DNA of 64,000 nt, taken from contig NZ_LR215039.1 of assembly GCF_900660675.1 (NCBI RefSeq), positions 885,549 to 949,548 on the forward strand. Direction: 5' to 3'. A program made the translations under genes and the position numbers. This document shows, in pieces, positions 50,169 through 63,529 of this stretch. Source of the stretch: Mycoplasmopsis columboralis (GTDB lineage Bacteria; Bacillota_I; Bacilli_A; Mycoplasmatales; Metamycoplasmataceae). Under the pieces are notes generated by a model. That model had not been told where the DNA came from. It was given only the letters and a program-made list of their open reading frames with translations, and did not search any database. How positions within the stretch are numbered: the stretch's first letter is position 1; every line of letters starts with the position of its first letter.

Positions 50169-51959
50169 ATGATTGATTTTGAAAACTTGAAAAAACACAT
50201 TTTTTGAAAATTAACCAAAGGTTATCGACCTTGAATTGTTATTAGTGTGTTTATGGTTATCTTAGAAACAGTATCAAACGTAATTTTGCCATTACTTATT
50301 GGTTTTATGGTTGATAAAGGTTTACAAGTTAAGGTTGTTGATTCATTAGGAACAATTAGTTATACTACTAATTTAGACCAAGTAATTTTTTATGGTTCGC
50401 TTTTAATTGTTTTTGCCATTACGGGATTAGTGCTTGGAGTAATTGGTGGAATTGCTTCAGCTAAAGCTTCAGCAGGAATTGGTAAAAACATCCGATCAGC
50501 TGTGTATTTTAAAGCTTCAAAATTTGCTTTTGAAAACATTGATAAATACAGTGTTGCTACTTTAATTAATCGGATGGGAAATGATGTAGCCAACATTGTC
50601 AATGCTTTTAATCAAATGGTGCGCTTACCAATTCGAGCAACTTTTATGTTTATTTTAGCGCTCGTGTTTTCAATTTCACTAAGTCCACAATTATCATTAA
50701 TGTTTTTAGTGATTTTACCTCTACTTGTAATCTTTTTTGCGTTAATTTGATGAAAAACTTACCCAATTTTTAAAAAGACTTTTGTTATTTATGATGACTT
50801 TAACCAAAAAGTTCAAGAAAACCTGCAAGGGATGCGTACTATTAAATCCTATGTAACTGAAAAAAGTGAAGCTAATATTATTGCTGAGAAAATTCAAAAA
50901 CTCACCAAAATTAACATTTATGCTGAACACGGGATTATTTTAGGAGGGCCAGCCTTTTCAATTGTTATTTTCAGTGCAATTTTATTTTTAGGAGGGTATG
51001 GAACTCATTTAATTTTAGATGGAACAGTAACCACCGGAGCTATTTTATCTTTTTCTTCTTATGTGTGACAAACATCAATTGCAGTAACTATGTTTGTAGG
51101 GGTGATTGGATCAACAGTTATTGCCGGACCTAGTGCAAAGCGGATTTTTGAAATTATTAAAGAAACACCAGCAATTGATGAAAATTCAAGTGGTATTACT
51201 GAAGTTGAAAATGGAAGTATTACTTTTAAAAATGTTTCATTAAAATATCCTTCTAATAAAGGAAATAGTTTAAACAATTTAACTTTTAATGTTCCTGCTG
51301 GAAGTACTTTAGGAGTAGTTGGTCGTACTGGTTCAGGAAAATCTTCGTTAGTGGCTCTTATTGCTCGTTTATATGATGTAACCGAAGGAGAAGTATTGGT
51401 TGCAGGCGTTAATGTGAAAAAATATAATCTCCACTCTTTACGTGATGCTGTAGCGGTAGTACTGCAAAAAAACAATCTTTTTAGCGGCACCATTAGAGAA
51501 AATATGCAATGGGGAAATGAGCACGCTTCTGATGAACAAATTTATCAAGCCTTAGCTAATGCTGGAATTTTAGAGTTTGTTTTATCTTTAGAAAAGAAAT
51601 TAGACACTCAAGTAGAGCAAGGAGGAACTAATTTTTCAGGTGGGCAAAAACAACGTCTTTGTATTGCTCGGGCATTACTTAAAAATCCAAAGATTTTAGT
51701 CTTAGATGATTCAACTTCTGCAGTAGATACTAAAACTGAAAAAATCATTCAAAATGCATTAAATACTCAAATTCAAGAATGTACAAAAGTGATTATTGCC
51801 CAAAGAATTTCTTCGGTTATTAATGCTGATCACATTATTGTAGTTGATCAAGGTGAAATTGTAGCTCAAGGAACTCATGAGCAATTAATAGAAAATAATG
51901 AGTTTTACAACTCAATTTATCAAGCACAACTTAACGCAGGAGGTATTAATGAGAATTAA
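50169..51959 (+). CDS. ABC exporter half-transporter, degenerate ATP site
   Basis: 596 residues: six membrane helices (about 1-340) fused to an ATPase domain. Walker A is GRTGSGKSS (about 384-392) and the signature is FSGGQ (about 488). Walker B reads LDDSTSAVD, with Asp where the catalytic Glu should be, and the H-loop is AQR instead of AHR. This is the pattern of the non-hydrolysing subunit of heterodimeric exporters such as TM287/288 or BmrCD. The stop overlaps the start of the partner gene. The substrate (drug, lipid or peptide) is unknown. AAAGGA precedes the ATG. Confidence 0.92.
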
Positions 51960-53904
51960 TTTTCAAAATCGTAGCAACCTCAAAAACAATGCTCCAAAGT
52001 TAAGTTTTAAAGAAAATAAAAAAGTTTTTTCAAGAGCTTTAGGATTAGTTTGAAAAGACCACAAAATCGTTATGAGCCTTGTATTTGTTTTAATAGTGCT
52101 TTCGAATGTGGGAATGATTTTTAACCAGGTCTTTTTAGGAAAGATTTTAATTGACGGGCTTTTAACTGATCATAACACTGGTGGAATTATTGCAATTGAT
52201 CAATTTGATTGAACTCGTTTTTATTGAATGATGACTCTTGGGGTTATTATGTTTGCCTTAGGAATTATTTTTAGTTTTACTTATCAATGACTTATTATAA
52301 AAATTACCTTCAATACAATGGCCAAACTTAGAAATGATTTATATGTTCATTCTCAAAAATTACCTATTAAGTTTTTTGATTCTAATCAAAAAGGTGAAAT
52401 TCTATCTCGCTATACTAGTGATATTGATACTTTAAGACAATTTATTTCTAATTCTATTCCTTCAACAATTAATGCACTTGTAACACTGATTATTTCTTTT
52501 GTGATTATGATGTGATTTAGTTGAATTTTAACTTTAATTACTGTTGTGTTAGTTTTTGGATTGCTTTTTGCAATGCAAGTACTTGGAAAACGTTCTGGGA
52601 AACATTTTAAACATCGTCAAATGATGAATGGTAAAGTTGTTGGATTTGTTGAAGAAATGTTTAGTGGACTTAAAGTGGTTAAAACTTTTAATTACGAAGC
52701 TAAGTCAATTGTAAAATTTGAAAAATTAAATGAAGAATTTTATCAAGCCGAATATAAAGCAAACAAGGTTGCTAACGTAATGTTTCCAGTAGCTTGAAAC
52801 TTAGGGTTGATTGTTTTTGCGGTTGTATCCATTATTGGAGGAGTAATTATTTCAAATACTAATGCTCGTGTCTTTTTTGGTTTAACTGTTGGTGTGCTCT
52901 TTTCATTTACTCAATTTGCTCGCTCATTTGCTGGACCTATTTCAACAGTTGCGCAACAATCTAATGTGATTATTATGGCTTTAGCAGGATCAAAAAGAGT
53001 ATTTGACATTCTTGATCAAGAACCTGAAATTAATTTAGGGGAAGTTAAGTTAGTTAAAATTAACAAAGATCAAAACGGAAACTTTGTTGAACAAAGCAAA
53101 GACAATTTATATAGCATCTATGCTTGAAAAATACCTCATAAAGTTGGTAATGAACAATACAAGTATGCTCAAGGAAAAATTGAATTTAAAAATGTATCTT
53201 TTGGATATTCAGATGAAAAGATGATTCTAAAAGATATCTCACTTGTGGCTTATCCAGGTCAAAAAATTGCTTTAGTTGGACCTACTGGAGCAGGAAAAAC
53301 CACTATAACCAATTTGTTAAATCGTTTTTACGAAATTCAAAGTGGAGATATTTATTTTGATGACATTAATTTAAAAGATATTGATAAAGATTCTCTTAGA
53401 GAAGCTTTGGTTATGGTTCTTCAAGATACTCATTTATTTACTGATACTATTAAGCGAAATATTGCATATGGTGCTGAAAATGTTATTGACACTTTAATGT
53501 TTTTAAGTGCTGATATTGCTAACATTTCTCATTACATTGAAAACTTGCAACACAATTACAACACAGTTCTTACAGAAGGTGGGAACGAACTTTCACAAGG
53601 ACAAAAACAACTCTTTTCAATTGCTCGGGCTGCCTATCATGATGCCCCAGTAGTTATTTTAGATGAGGCAACTTCAAGTATTGATACCAAAACTGAACAA
53701 TTAGTACAAGAATCAATGGATAAATTAATGTCTAATCGAACTTCATTTGTAATTGCTCACCGTTTATCAACAATAAAAAACGCCGATTTAATTTTGGTAA
53801 TTAAAGATGGTCAAATTATCGAACGTGGTAATCACTCTGAATTGATTACTCAAGCTGGGTACTATGCTTCGTTGTGAGAAAATTCCAAAATTCAGATAAA
53901 TTAA
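51949..53904 (+). CDS. ABC exporter half-transporter, catalytic partner
   Basis: 651 residues: an N-terminal basic extension, six membrane helices and an ATPase domain. Walker A is GPTGAGKTT (about 444-452), Walker B LDEATSSID has the catalytic Glu, and the H-loop is AHRLST, all consensus. The signature is LSQGQ rather than LSGGQ, so the ATP site shared with the partner's degenerate Walker B is the impaired one, as expected for a heterodimer. An insertion of about 60 residues precedes the ATPase domain. AGGAGG lies before the ATG, which overlaps the end of the first gene by 11 bases. Confidence 0.92.
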
Positions 53905-53908
53905 ACTT

Positions 53909-53937
53909 AAAAAGCAATTTTCATAGTTGCTTTTTTT
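53909..53937 (+). terminator. Terminator of the ABC exporter unit
   Basis: AAAAAGCAA / TTGCTTTTT stem and T7. Confidence 0.8.
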
Positions 53938-54028
53938 ATTTGGAATATTGTGCAAATAAAATAAAGAAATTTACTTATTTTTTTAACTAGTTGAAAATAT
54001 TTTTAGAGTTTATTAGCAAGTACTCTCT

Positions 54029-54059
54029 AAAAAAAAAAAAAAAAACGCTTGTTTATAAT
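54029..54059 (+). promoter_or_regulatory. Poly-A (A17) tract abutting a -10 box
   Basis: Seventeen A (54029-54045) occupy the region just upstream of TATAAT (54054-54059), that is, the -35/spacer zone of the promoter for the two membrane protein genes that follow. This is the arrangement of phase-variable vlp promoters of Mycoplasma hyorhinis. Confidence 0.7.
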
Positions 54060-54140
54060 TTTGATGGTACCTAAAATTATTTCATCTCCTTAAAATGAAT
54101 TTTTTTGACAAATTTTTAGGTCCAAATACGGAGGTTATAA

Positions 54141-54629
54141 GTGAATAAAAGCTTATCAAAAACAGTAAGTGTCCAAAAAGTTAAAAAACTTTCTATTGCT
54201 ACATTAGTAGTTACTAGTTTGTTTCTATTTTTAAGTTTACTTACTATTTTATTTTTAATTATCACATCAGCTAAAACAGCTGAAGATATGAATGTTTTAT
54301 TACAAGAAGCAAGCAAATACAGCGCAGAAGAATTGGCTTCACATATTGCATTTATCTACGAAAAAAACGGTGTAGCAGGATTGGTGTCTGCTACTGCAGC
54401 GTTATGAATTATTAATGGTATTTTAGCTATTACAACACTTGTATTGATTATTGTAACTTTAGTTAAAGCAAACAAACTTCATATGCAAAGAACTCAAAAC
54501 AATGAGTTAATGGCAAAAGAAGCAGATTCACACAAAAAATTCAAAATTCTTTCAATTGTTGGAATTTTCTTTGCTCCTTGTGCTATTGCAGGGTTAGTAA
54601 TTAAATTAAAATCTCTTCCTAAGGCTTAA
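54141..54629 (+). CDS. Small multi-helix membrane protein behind poly-A promoter
   Basis: 162 residues from GTG, chosen because GGAGG lies 6 bases upstream. A basic N-terminus, then hydrophobic segments at about 18-44, 88-112 and 130-155, with an acidic loop between the first two. No family is recognised. One TGA-coded Trp. It ends two bases before the next gene, which has a similar helical layout, so they may act together. Confidence 0.75.
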
Positions 54630-54631
54630 TT

Positions 54632-55114
54632 ATGTACAATTTAGAACAATTAAAAAAACAAACTAAATGAGCTAAAACTTGAGGAATGGAAGTTGCTCTG
54701 TTCCCGCTTATGCTAATCTTATTTGGTATTTTGATAGCAATAGGTGGAGCTATTAGCGGAGAATTTGTAATCTTTGCGACAATTGTATTAGTTCTAGTTG
54801 GAATTTATTATTTTGTATCTTTAATTATGGCTACAGTTTATGCCTTTAAATTAAGAAGATTAGCAGAATTTGTTAGAATGAAACATCCAAATGAAACAGG
54901 TTTTTATAATCCTTCAGCAGCTGGAACCTTATTTATTGTAGGTTGAGTGTTGACATTGTTTTTGCTTGGTGGATTAATTCTTTGAATTGGTGGAATTGTA
55001 TTGGCTGTAAAAGCTAATGAATTTAATCGCATACTTGATACTATTAATTTTAATGAAACAACTAAAGCTCAAGCAAGCAAAACCGAAGAAGCAACTGTAG
55101 TTGAAAACAAATAA
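54632..55114 (+). CDS. Small multi-helix membrane protein, partner
   Basis: 160 residues with about three to four hydrophobic segments (about 20-45, 48-72 and 97-125) and a hydrophilic tail ending in TEEATVVENK. Several Trp are TGA. No family is recognised with confidence. It is cotranscribed with the preceding gene and followed by a terminator. Confidence 0.75.
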
Positions 55115-55166
55115 AAAATATAGTGTAGATATTTTTCATTTTCTCTAAAATTTGTATTCGTTATTT

Positions 55167-55187
55167 AAGAGCTTTATGCTCTTTTTT
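55167..55187 (+). terminator. Terminator of the membrane protein pair
   Basis: AAGAGC / GCTCTT stem, TTTAT loop, T6. Confidence 0.8.
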
Positions 55188-55236
55188 CTTTTGAGAAATT
55201 TGTGTTAAATTTTATAATAAAGTAAAATTTATTTAT

Positions 55237-56199
55237 ATGAGAACAAAATATATTTTAGTGCCTGGAGAAGCTTTAATTGATCGCTTCGAAAATACTACAG
55301 AGATTGTAGAAAAAGTTGGAGGAGCTCCTTTAAATGTTGCAGGAGCATTGCTCATGCTTCATCCAAATACCTATTTTGTGGGATGTGTGGGAAAAGATCT
55401 TCAAGGAGAACAAATCTTACATTATTTGCGATTAAATCACATTCCTACAATGTTAATTAAACAAATAATAAAACGCACCACTATTGCTCATGTTTATTTA
55501 GATTCTAGCGGCGAAAGACATTTTACATTTACTCGTGGAGCAGATGAAGAGATGTATTTAGCAGCACACCAAATCAGTGATACTAAAGGAGTTGTTCTTT
55601 CTTCTGCAACTGCTATTTTAGAAAACGAAACATATAATGTTTACTTGCAATATGGTCTTAGTAAACAAATTAATGATGCTTTAATTGCGTATGATCCTAA
55701 TTATCGTCCAGCGCTTTTTAATACTCCTGAGTTGAAAAAATTATTTTTAGAAAGATCTCGTATTTTAACTTCGCTTGCTGATGTGGCAAAATTTTCTGAA
55801 GAAGAATTCGAACTTATATACAAACACTCTTATAAAGATCTAGTTAACAATAAAGAGCTTCAACGTGAATTTGCGTTAAAACTATTGGTAGTTACTTTAG
55901 GAGAGAGAGGAACTTTTGTTTATTTTAAAAATACTGCTTTTGAAGTTCCTTCAGTAAAAACTACAGTGGTAGATACCACTGGAGCTGGAGACAGTTTTTT
56001 TGGATATTTAGTTGCTCAAATTTTAAAAACTACTGATAATTTATTGTCTTTAACAGTAAATGAAATTAAAAAAATGGTCTTTAAAGCAAACCTTTGTGCA
56101 TGCTTTGTTATCTCTAAGATAGGTGCTCTAGAATCACTTCCCTCAGAAGATGAACTTGAGAGATTCTATCTTAAAAATAAACATTTAATCAATGAATAA
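55237..56199 (+). CDS. PfkB-family sugar kinase (fructokinase-like)
   Basis: 320 residues, cytoplasmic. The N-terminal signature GGAPLNVAGALLML binds the sugar, and DTTGAGDSFFGY near the C-terminus is the PfkB motif with the catalytic Asp in GAGD. VPGEALIDRF at the N-terminus is typical of fructokinases. The product would be a sugar phosphate entering glycolysis. The exact sugar is uncertain. It is a single gene with its own terminator. Confidence 0.88.
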   Translation: MRTKYILVPGEALIDRFENTTEIVEKVGGAPLNVAGALLMLHPNTYFVGCVGKDLQGEQILHYLRLNHIPTMLIKQIIKRTTIAHVYLDSSGERHFTFTRGADEEMYLAAHQISDTKGVVLSSATAILENETYNVYLQYGLSKQINDALIAYDPNYRPALFNTPELKKLFLERSRILTSLADVAKFSEEEFELIYKHSYKDLVNNKELQREFALKLLVVTLGERGTFVYFKNTAFEVPSVKTTVVDTTGAGDSFFGYLVAQILKTTDNLLSLTVNEIKKMVFKANLCACFVISKIGALESLPSEDELERFYLKNKHLINE

Positions 56200-56204
56200 A
56201 CATT

Positions 56205-56233
56205 ATTGGAAAATGCGAAATTTTCCAATTTTT
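56205..56233 (+). terminator. Terminator of the sugar kinase gene
   Basis: ATTGGAAAAT / ATTTTCCAAT, a perfect 10-bp stem with a 5-base loop and T5. Confidence 0.9.
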
Positions 56234-56354
56234 ATTTATTCTTTAAAGTAAAGAAATGTTTTATTAGATATAATTAAATATAGGTAAATAACTTACAGTA
56301 TTAGTTATAAAAGAAAAAATATTCTAAGCATAAATTGTGCGTTTTAGGAGAAAC

Positions 56355-59300
56355 ATGAAGCCAATGCTAAATTCTGATAATTCCAATTGAGTGGTAATTG
56401 AAGATTTCAAAAGTTTAATTAGACCTGATCGAAAATATCAATCTGAAGCTGAATTAGAAGACACTTTTATTCAAGATTTGCAAGAAATTGGTTACGAATA
56501 TGCACCAATTAAAAATGAACCAGAACTTGTAGCTAATTTAAGGGTTCAAATTGAGAATTTAAACAACTTTAAATTTAATGACGATGAGTGAAAAACATTT
56601 TACACCAAGGTCATTGCTAATGATTCTGATGATATTTTTAAAAAGACAGAAAATATTCAAAAAATTAAAATTTTCAACACCCCTTTATATGGTCGTGAGC
56701 AAAAATCCAAAAACATTAAACTAATTGACGAAGATAACATTTTTAACAACAAATTACAAGTTATTAATCAATATAACACCAACTCAAATATTAAAAATCG
56801 TTATGATGTAACAATTTTAGTTAATGGTTTACCGCTAGTTCAAGTAGAACTTAAACGTAGAGGTGTTTCTATTAAAGAAGCATTTAATCAAATTGAACGC
56901 TATCAAGATCAATCTTATTCTGAAGGTGCGGGATTATTTAAATATATTCAATTATTTGTCATCAGTAACGGGACACACACTAAATACTATTCAAACACCA
57001 CTAGATTTTTAGCTATTAAAGAACGAAAAAACCAAACACTTAAAGAAGGAAAAATCAAAACAAGCAACTCTTTTGAATTTGCTATTACTTGAGCAGATCA
57101 AAAAAATAATCAAATTCATGATTTAGTTGATTTTACTAAATACTTCTTAAGACCAAGAACTATACTTTCAGTATTAACCAAATATTGCGTTTTAACTTCT
57201 GAAAATAAATTACTTGTAATGCGCCCTTATCAAATTACTGCAGCTGAAAGAATTGCTCAACAAGTAAATGTAGCTTTAAATCATAAAAACTTAATCGGTA
57301 CTACTCAAGCTGGTGGATACATCTGACATTCCACAGGGTCAGGAAAAACGCTCACCTCATTTAAAATTTCACAGATTCTAGCTAAAAACCCAGAGATTCG
57401 GAAAGTTCTTTTTGTTGTTGATCGGAAAGATTTGGACTATCAAACTATTGTCGAATTTGAAAAATATGAAAAGGGTTCAGTTTCTTCAACATCAACAACA
57501 AAAGTTTTAGAACAAAAACTTAATTCTACTTCTTCTGATACCAGCAATAAAATAATTGTTACTACTATTCAAAAATTAAATAATTTAATTAGACAAAATA
57601 AGAAATTAAATTATTTAAGTAAAAATGATGGAAAAGCAACAGTTATTATTTTTGATGAGTGTCACCGTTCACAATTTGGAGATTCACAACGAAGAATCAA
57701 ACAAGCATTTAAAGATTACATTTTGTTTGGTTTTACCGGAACTCCAATTTTTGGGGAAAATTCTAGTTTAGCGAAAGGATATGCAACCACTAAAGATATT
57801 TTTGGAGAAATGTTGCATTCATATACCATTGCTGATGCTATTAAAGATGGTAATGTTTTAAAATTCAATGTTCAATATAATGCAGTAGTTAAAGATATTA
57901 ACGAAAAATACATTCCTAAAACACAATCACAAAGAGAAAAACTTCGTAGAGATTATCATCATCCAAAACGGATTGAAGAAATCGTTGCCTATACATTAGA
58001 TAATTACGATAAAAAAACATTACGGAACTTCAACAATACTAAGCGTAGCGGATTTAACTCAATTTTTGCTGCCGATTCAATTGAAGCAGCAGGACTTTAT
58101 TATTTAGAGTTTAAAAAACAAATTAAAGAGCGTAATTTAGATCTAAAAATAGCTACTATTTACACCAAAGAACCTTCAAGTTATGCATCTTCACCATATG
58201 AGAGTTTTGATTTTGATCCAGAGCTTTCAACTGAAGAGATGACTAAAAATGAATCCGATATCCTTAGAGAAGCTATCAATGATCACAACCAACTTTTTGG
58301 TACTAATTATTCAATGGACAAAGATGGTTTTGATAGTTATTACAAAGGTGTTTCAGCTAAAGTTAAAGAAAGAAAAATTGATATTTTAATTGTATGTAGT
58401 ATGTTCTTAACTGGATTTGATGCAGTTACTTTAAATACATTATGAGTGGATAAAGATTTAAGTTATCATAATCTAATTCAAGCGTATTCAAGAACAAATC
58501 GGATTTATAATTCATACAAACATCACGGAAATATCGTAACATTTAGAAATTTAGAAAAAGAAACAAACGAAGCTTTAAGAATTTTCAACAACGCTGAAGC
58601 TTCACAAATTTGTTTACTAAGAAAATTTGATACTTACTTTAAAGAAGCTTACATTTCTCCAAATGGAAGACCTATTTTAGGATTTAAACCAGCTATTGAA
58701 AAACTCAGAGAGCAATTCCCGCTTGAAAAATTAAATTCCGCTCCACTGAATACTCAAGAAACAAAAGACTTTGTTGACTTATTTGGAGACATTTTGCTAA
58801 CTGAGCGAATTGTTAAAACTTTTGATGAGTTTTACACTCGTGAAAATTATATTTTCCAAGATCGTGAACGTCAAGATTATCAAAGTTGATATCTACAAAT
58901 TCGTGATGAACACACTAAAAAATCTAAAACCGATCTCAAAGAAGTACCTGATGATTTAACTTTCCATGTAGAGTTAATTAAAACCACCGAATACGATTGA
59001 GAATTAATTGTAAAAATAGCTTTTGAAGATGTTAAAAAACATGTTGAAAACGAAAATAACTCTAAATTTGCTGGTAAAGAAACTATTCAAGATATTAAAG
59101 ATAAACTTAAAATCACCTTGAAAGCTCAAGATAAGTGAAGAAATAACATTGATATTGTGGATGAATTCATTGATTTAATTTATACTCGTCTTAAAGATAA
59201 AAAAGTATCAAGCGATGATGATATTAACTTAGAATGAAACAAATTTGTTAGAGATAAAATTGCCAAAAACATTGACGAAATCATCACGACTCTTAATTTA

Positions 59301-59480
59301 CGTGATGATGAAAAAACACGTAAATACATCTACGCTTGCTTAGAAAAAGGTGATGTTAAAGATTATGGAACTGAATTTATAGGAATGATTAATTCTGACC
59401 TTTGAAATATCAAACCTAAATCTAAAAAACTTTCTGAAGTGTTAAATAATCTAGTCAAAAAATTCAAAGGTATTTATTAA
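56355..59480 (+). CDS. hsdR: Type I restriction enzyme subunit R
   Basis: 1,041 residues, full length with many TGA-coded Trp. The N-terminal nuclease domain has [10 protein letters not shown] and VQVELKRRG (D...ExK, about 152-169). The translocase domain has Walker A STGSGKT (about 327-333), DECH in the Walker B position (about 434) and [10 protein letters not shown]. The C-terminal helical part contacts the methylase. It cuts unmodified DNA after translocation. AGGAG precedes the ATG; TATAAT near 56270 is a possible -10. It heads the hsdR-hsdM-hsdS unit. Confidence 0.96.
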
Positions 59481-59501
59481 TACCTGCAAGAAAGGAAAAA
59501 T

Positions 59502-61073
59502 ATGGATAAAAAAAGAGAAACAGAACGTGCTGAATTGCACAAAAGCATTTGAAAAATTGCTGAAGATTTAAGAGGAAGTGTTGATGGATGAGATTTTAAA
59601 ACTTATGTGTTAGGTTTTATGTTTTATCGTTACATTTCAGAAAACATCACTAATTGAGTTAACCAAAAACAACACGAATCTGGAGAAGAAGGTTTTGATT
59701 ACAAAAAATTAGATGATTCAAAAATTGATGATAATGTAGTAGAAGCAATTGTTACTGGAATTGGGTATTTTATTAAACCATCAGAACTTTTTGCTAACAT
59801 GCGTTTAAACGCTCCGCAAAACAAAGATTTAAACACTGATTTACAAAGAGTGTTTAATGACATTGAAAAATCAACTACCGGAACTCAAAGTGAAGGTGAT
59901 TTTGCTGGTCTTTTTAATGATTTGGATTTTGATAGTAATAAGTTAGGTAAAAGTGTCGAAGAAAGAAACAAAAACTTAGTTAAGTTACTTGAAAGCATTG
60001 GAGATATTAATTTAGGAGATTTTCAAGATAGTTCGGTTGATGTTTTTGGAGATGCGTATGAATTCTTAATGAACATGTATGCTTCTAGTGCTGGTAAAAG
60101 TGGTGGAGAATTCTTTACACCTCCTGAAGTATCTGAACTTTTAACTAAAATTGCCATTAACAACAAAAAAGAAGTTAACAAAGTATATGACCCAACTTGT
60201 GGTTCAGGTTCACTTTTACTTAAAACCATTAAATACTTAGGTAAAGATAACATTAAAGATGGGTTTTATGGTCAAGAAAAAAACATCACTACTTTTAACT
60301 TATGTAGAATGAATATGTTCTTACACAACATTAGCTATGATAAGTTCAAAATTAAAAATGGTGACACTTTGCTTGAACCAATGCATTTAGAAGAACAACC
60401 TTTTGACGTGATTGTATCTAATCCTCCATACTCATTAAAATGAGAAGGAGATTCAAACCCTACATTAATTCAAGATGAAAGATTTACTCCAGCTGGAGTG
60501 CTTGCTCCTAAATCTAAAGCTGACTTTGCCTTTGTGATGCACTCATTACATCACTTAGCTGAAAATGGAGTAGCTGCTATTGTTTGTTTCCCAGGAATTT
60601 TCTATCGTTCAGGAGCTGAACAAAAAATTAGAAAATACTTAGTTGATAATAACTTCATTGATGCGTTAATTCAACTTCCTGATAATTTATTCTATGGAAC
60701 TTCTATTGCTACAACTATTTTAGTGCTTAAGAAAAATAGAAAAACTAATGATATTTTATTCATTGACGCAACAAATGAATACATTAAAGCTGGTAAAGGA
60801 AATAAATTATCTGCTGATAATATTGAAAAATTATCAAATGTTTACTTTGAAAGAAAAGATGTTGATCATTTAGCTAAAGTTGTAAGCTACGAACAAATTA
60901 AAGAAAATGACTATAAATTATCAGTATCTTCATATGTTGAAAAAGAAGATACAACTGAAGTTATTGATATTAAAGAATTAAATGCCAAAATTAAAGAAAT
61001 CACTGCAAGACAAGATGAATTAAGAAAAGAAATTGACAGAATCATTGCAGAGATTGAAAAAGACGAAATTTAA
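59502..61073 (+). CDS. hsdM: Type I DNA methyltransferase subunit M
   Basis: 523 residues. The N-terminal helical domain (about 1-130) binds HsdS. The AdoMet site is DPTCGSGSLLL (about 229-239) and the adenine-methylation motif is NPPYS (about 307-311), an N6-adenine methyltransferase. The C-terminal part ends in a coiled coil. AAAGGA precedes the ATG. It lies 21 bases after hsdR and 1 base before hsdS. Confidence 0.96.
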
Positions 61074-61074
61074 T

Positions 61075-62289
<1,215 letters not shown>

Positions 62290-62764
62290 TGTTTCTATTC
62301 TTGATGAATTTATTGATATTAAAATTGGTGAGCAATTAAATAAAAGTCAACTATCAGAAAATGATAAATATCCAGTAATTAATGGTGGAGTAAGACCTAG
62401 TGGACATTATAATGAATTTAATTTCGAAAAAGATAATATAACAATTGCTCAAGGTGGTTCGGTTGGTTTTGTGGATTGACAAAATACTAATTTTTGAGCT
62501 GGCGCACATTGCTACGTGATTAAGACAAAGAATGAAGATAAATTATTAAACAGATATTTATATTTCGTTTTAAAAGACAAAGAATCTTATTTAATGGAAA
62601 ATAAAGAAGGAGCAGGAATTCCTTCTTTACCAAGAAATATAATTAAAAATTTAAAAGTATCAATCCCTTCAATTGAAAAACAAAAAGTTTTAGTTAATAT
62701 TTTAAATACTTTTGAAGAATTAACCAACACTCTTAAAACTGGTTTACCAAAAGAAATTGAACTT

Positions 62765-62852
62765 AGAGAACAACAATACGCATATTATCGCGATAAACTT
62801 CTAAGCTTTGCTCAAGGAACTCTTGAAGTGTCTCCAGAGAGAGAGAGAGAGA
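62765..62852 (+). repeat. Direct repeat, copy 2
   Basis: Near-identical to 62119-62206, offset by 646 bp; the ends carry (GA)8. Confidence 0.9.
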
Positions 62853-63444
62853 GCTTGCGCTCATAGAAATTCTTAATTTATATTTAGAAGTACTAAATCC
62901 AAATAAAAACAAATATTGAACTGTAAAAGAACTTTTTAAATCTCAAAATGGAAGAATAATTCCAAAAACAGAACTTTCAAATAATGGTAAATATCCTGTT
63001 TACTCAGCACAAGTTACAAATAACGGAGAAATGGGACGATTAAACACTTATGATTTTGATGGAGAATATTTAAGCTGAACAATTCATGGATATGCAGGGG
63101 AAATTTTCTATAGAAAAGGAAAATTTAGTGCAACAAATGTTTGTGGAATTTTAAGTCAAATTAACAAAAATATAGATATTAGATTTGCTTATCATTATTT
63201 AAAATATATAGTGCCTAATTTTGTGTTCACTAAAGGAAGCAGACAAATGTTTATGACAAACGAAATGTATCAAATTCAAATCCCTAATATTTCACTTTAT
63301 AAGCAAAAACAAATTGCCACAATTTTAGATGCTTTTGAAAAATATTGTTCTGAAGTTGTGGGTATTTTACCGCTTAAAATTCAATTAATCGAACAGCAAT
63401 ATAAGTATTACTTGAATAAATTATTAGCAGATTGCAAGAGATAA
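62836..63444 (+). pseudogene. Out-of-frame hsdS segment with a fourth target domain
   Basis: Open in frame +1 from the (GA)8 tract to a TAA. About 197 residues: a target domain (YWTVKELF, KYPVYSAQVTNNGEMG, SWTIHGYAGEI) and a spacer helix (KQKQIATILDAFEKY, IEQQYKYYLNKLL) that ends like a normal HsdS C-terminus. There is no ATG at its beginning. Losing one GA or gaining two in the tract at 62837 would join it to the third domain. Confidence 0.8.
62837..62852 (+). repeat. (GA)8 dinucleotide tract in hsdS
   Basis: Eight GA units preceding a frame change between hsdS pieces. Confidence 0.95.
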
Positions 63445-63529
63445 TATGTAAATTTATAATTAATTAAAAGCAAAAAATCAAGTATAAGAAACAAACTTTA
63501 TTAAAGAAAAAGAGAAGATTACAAATTTT

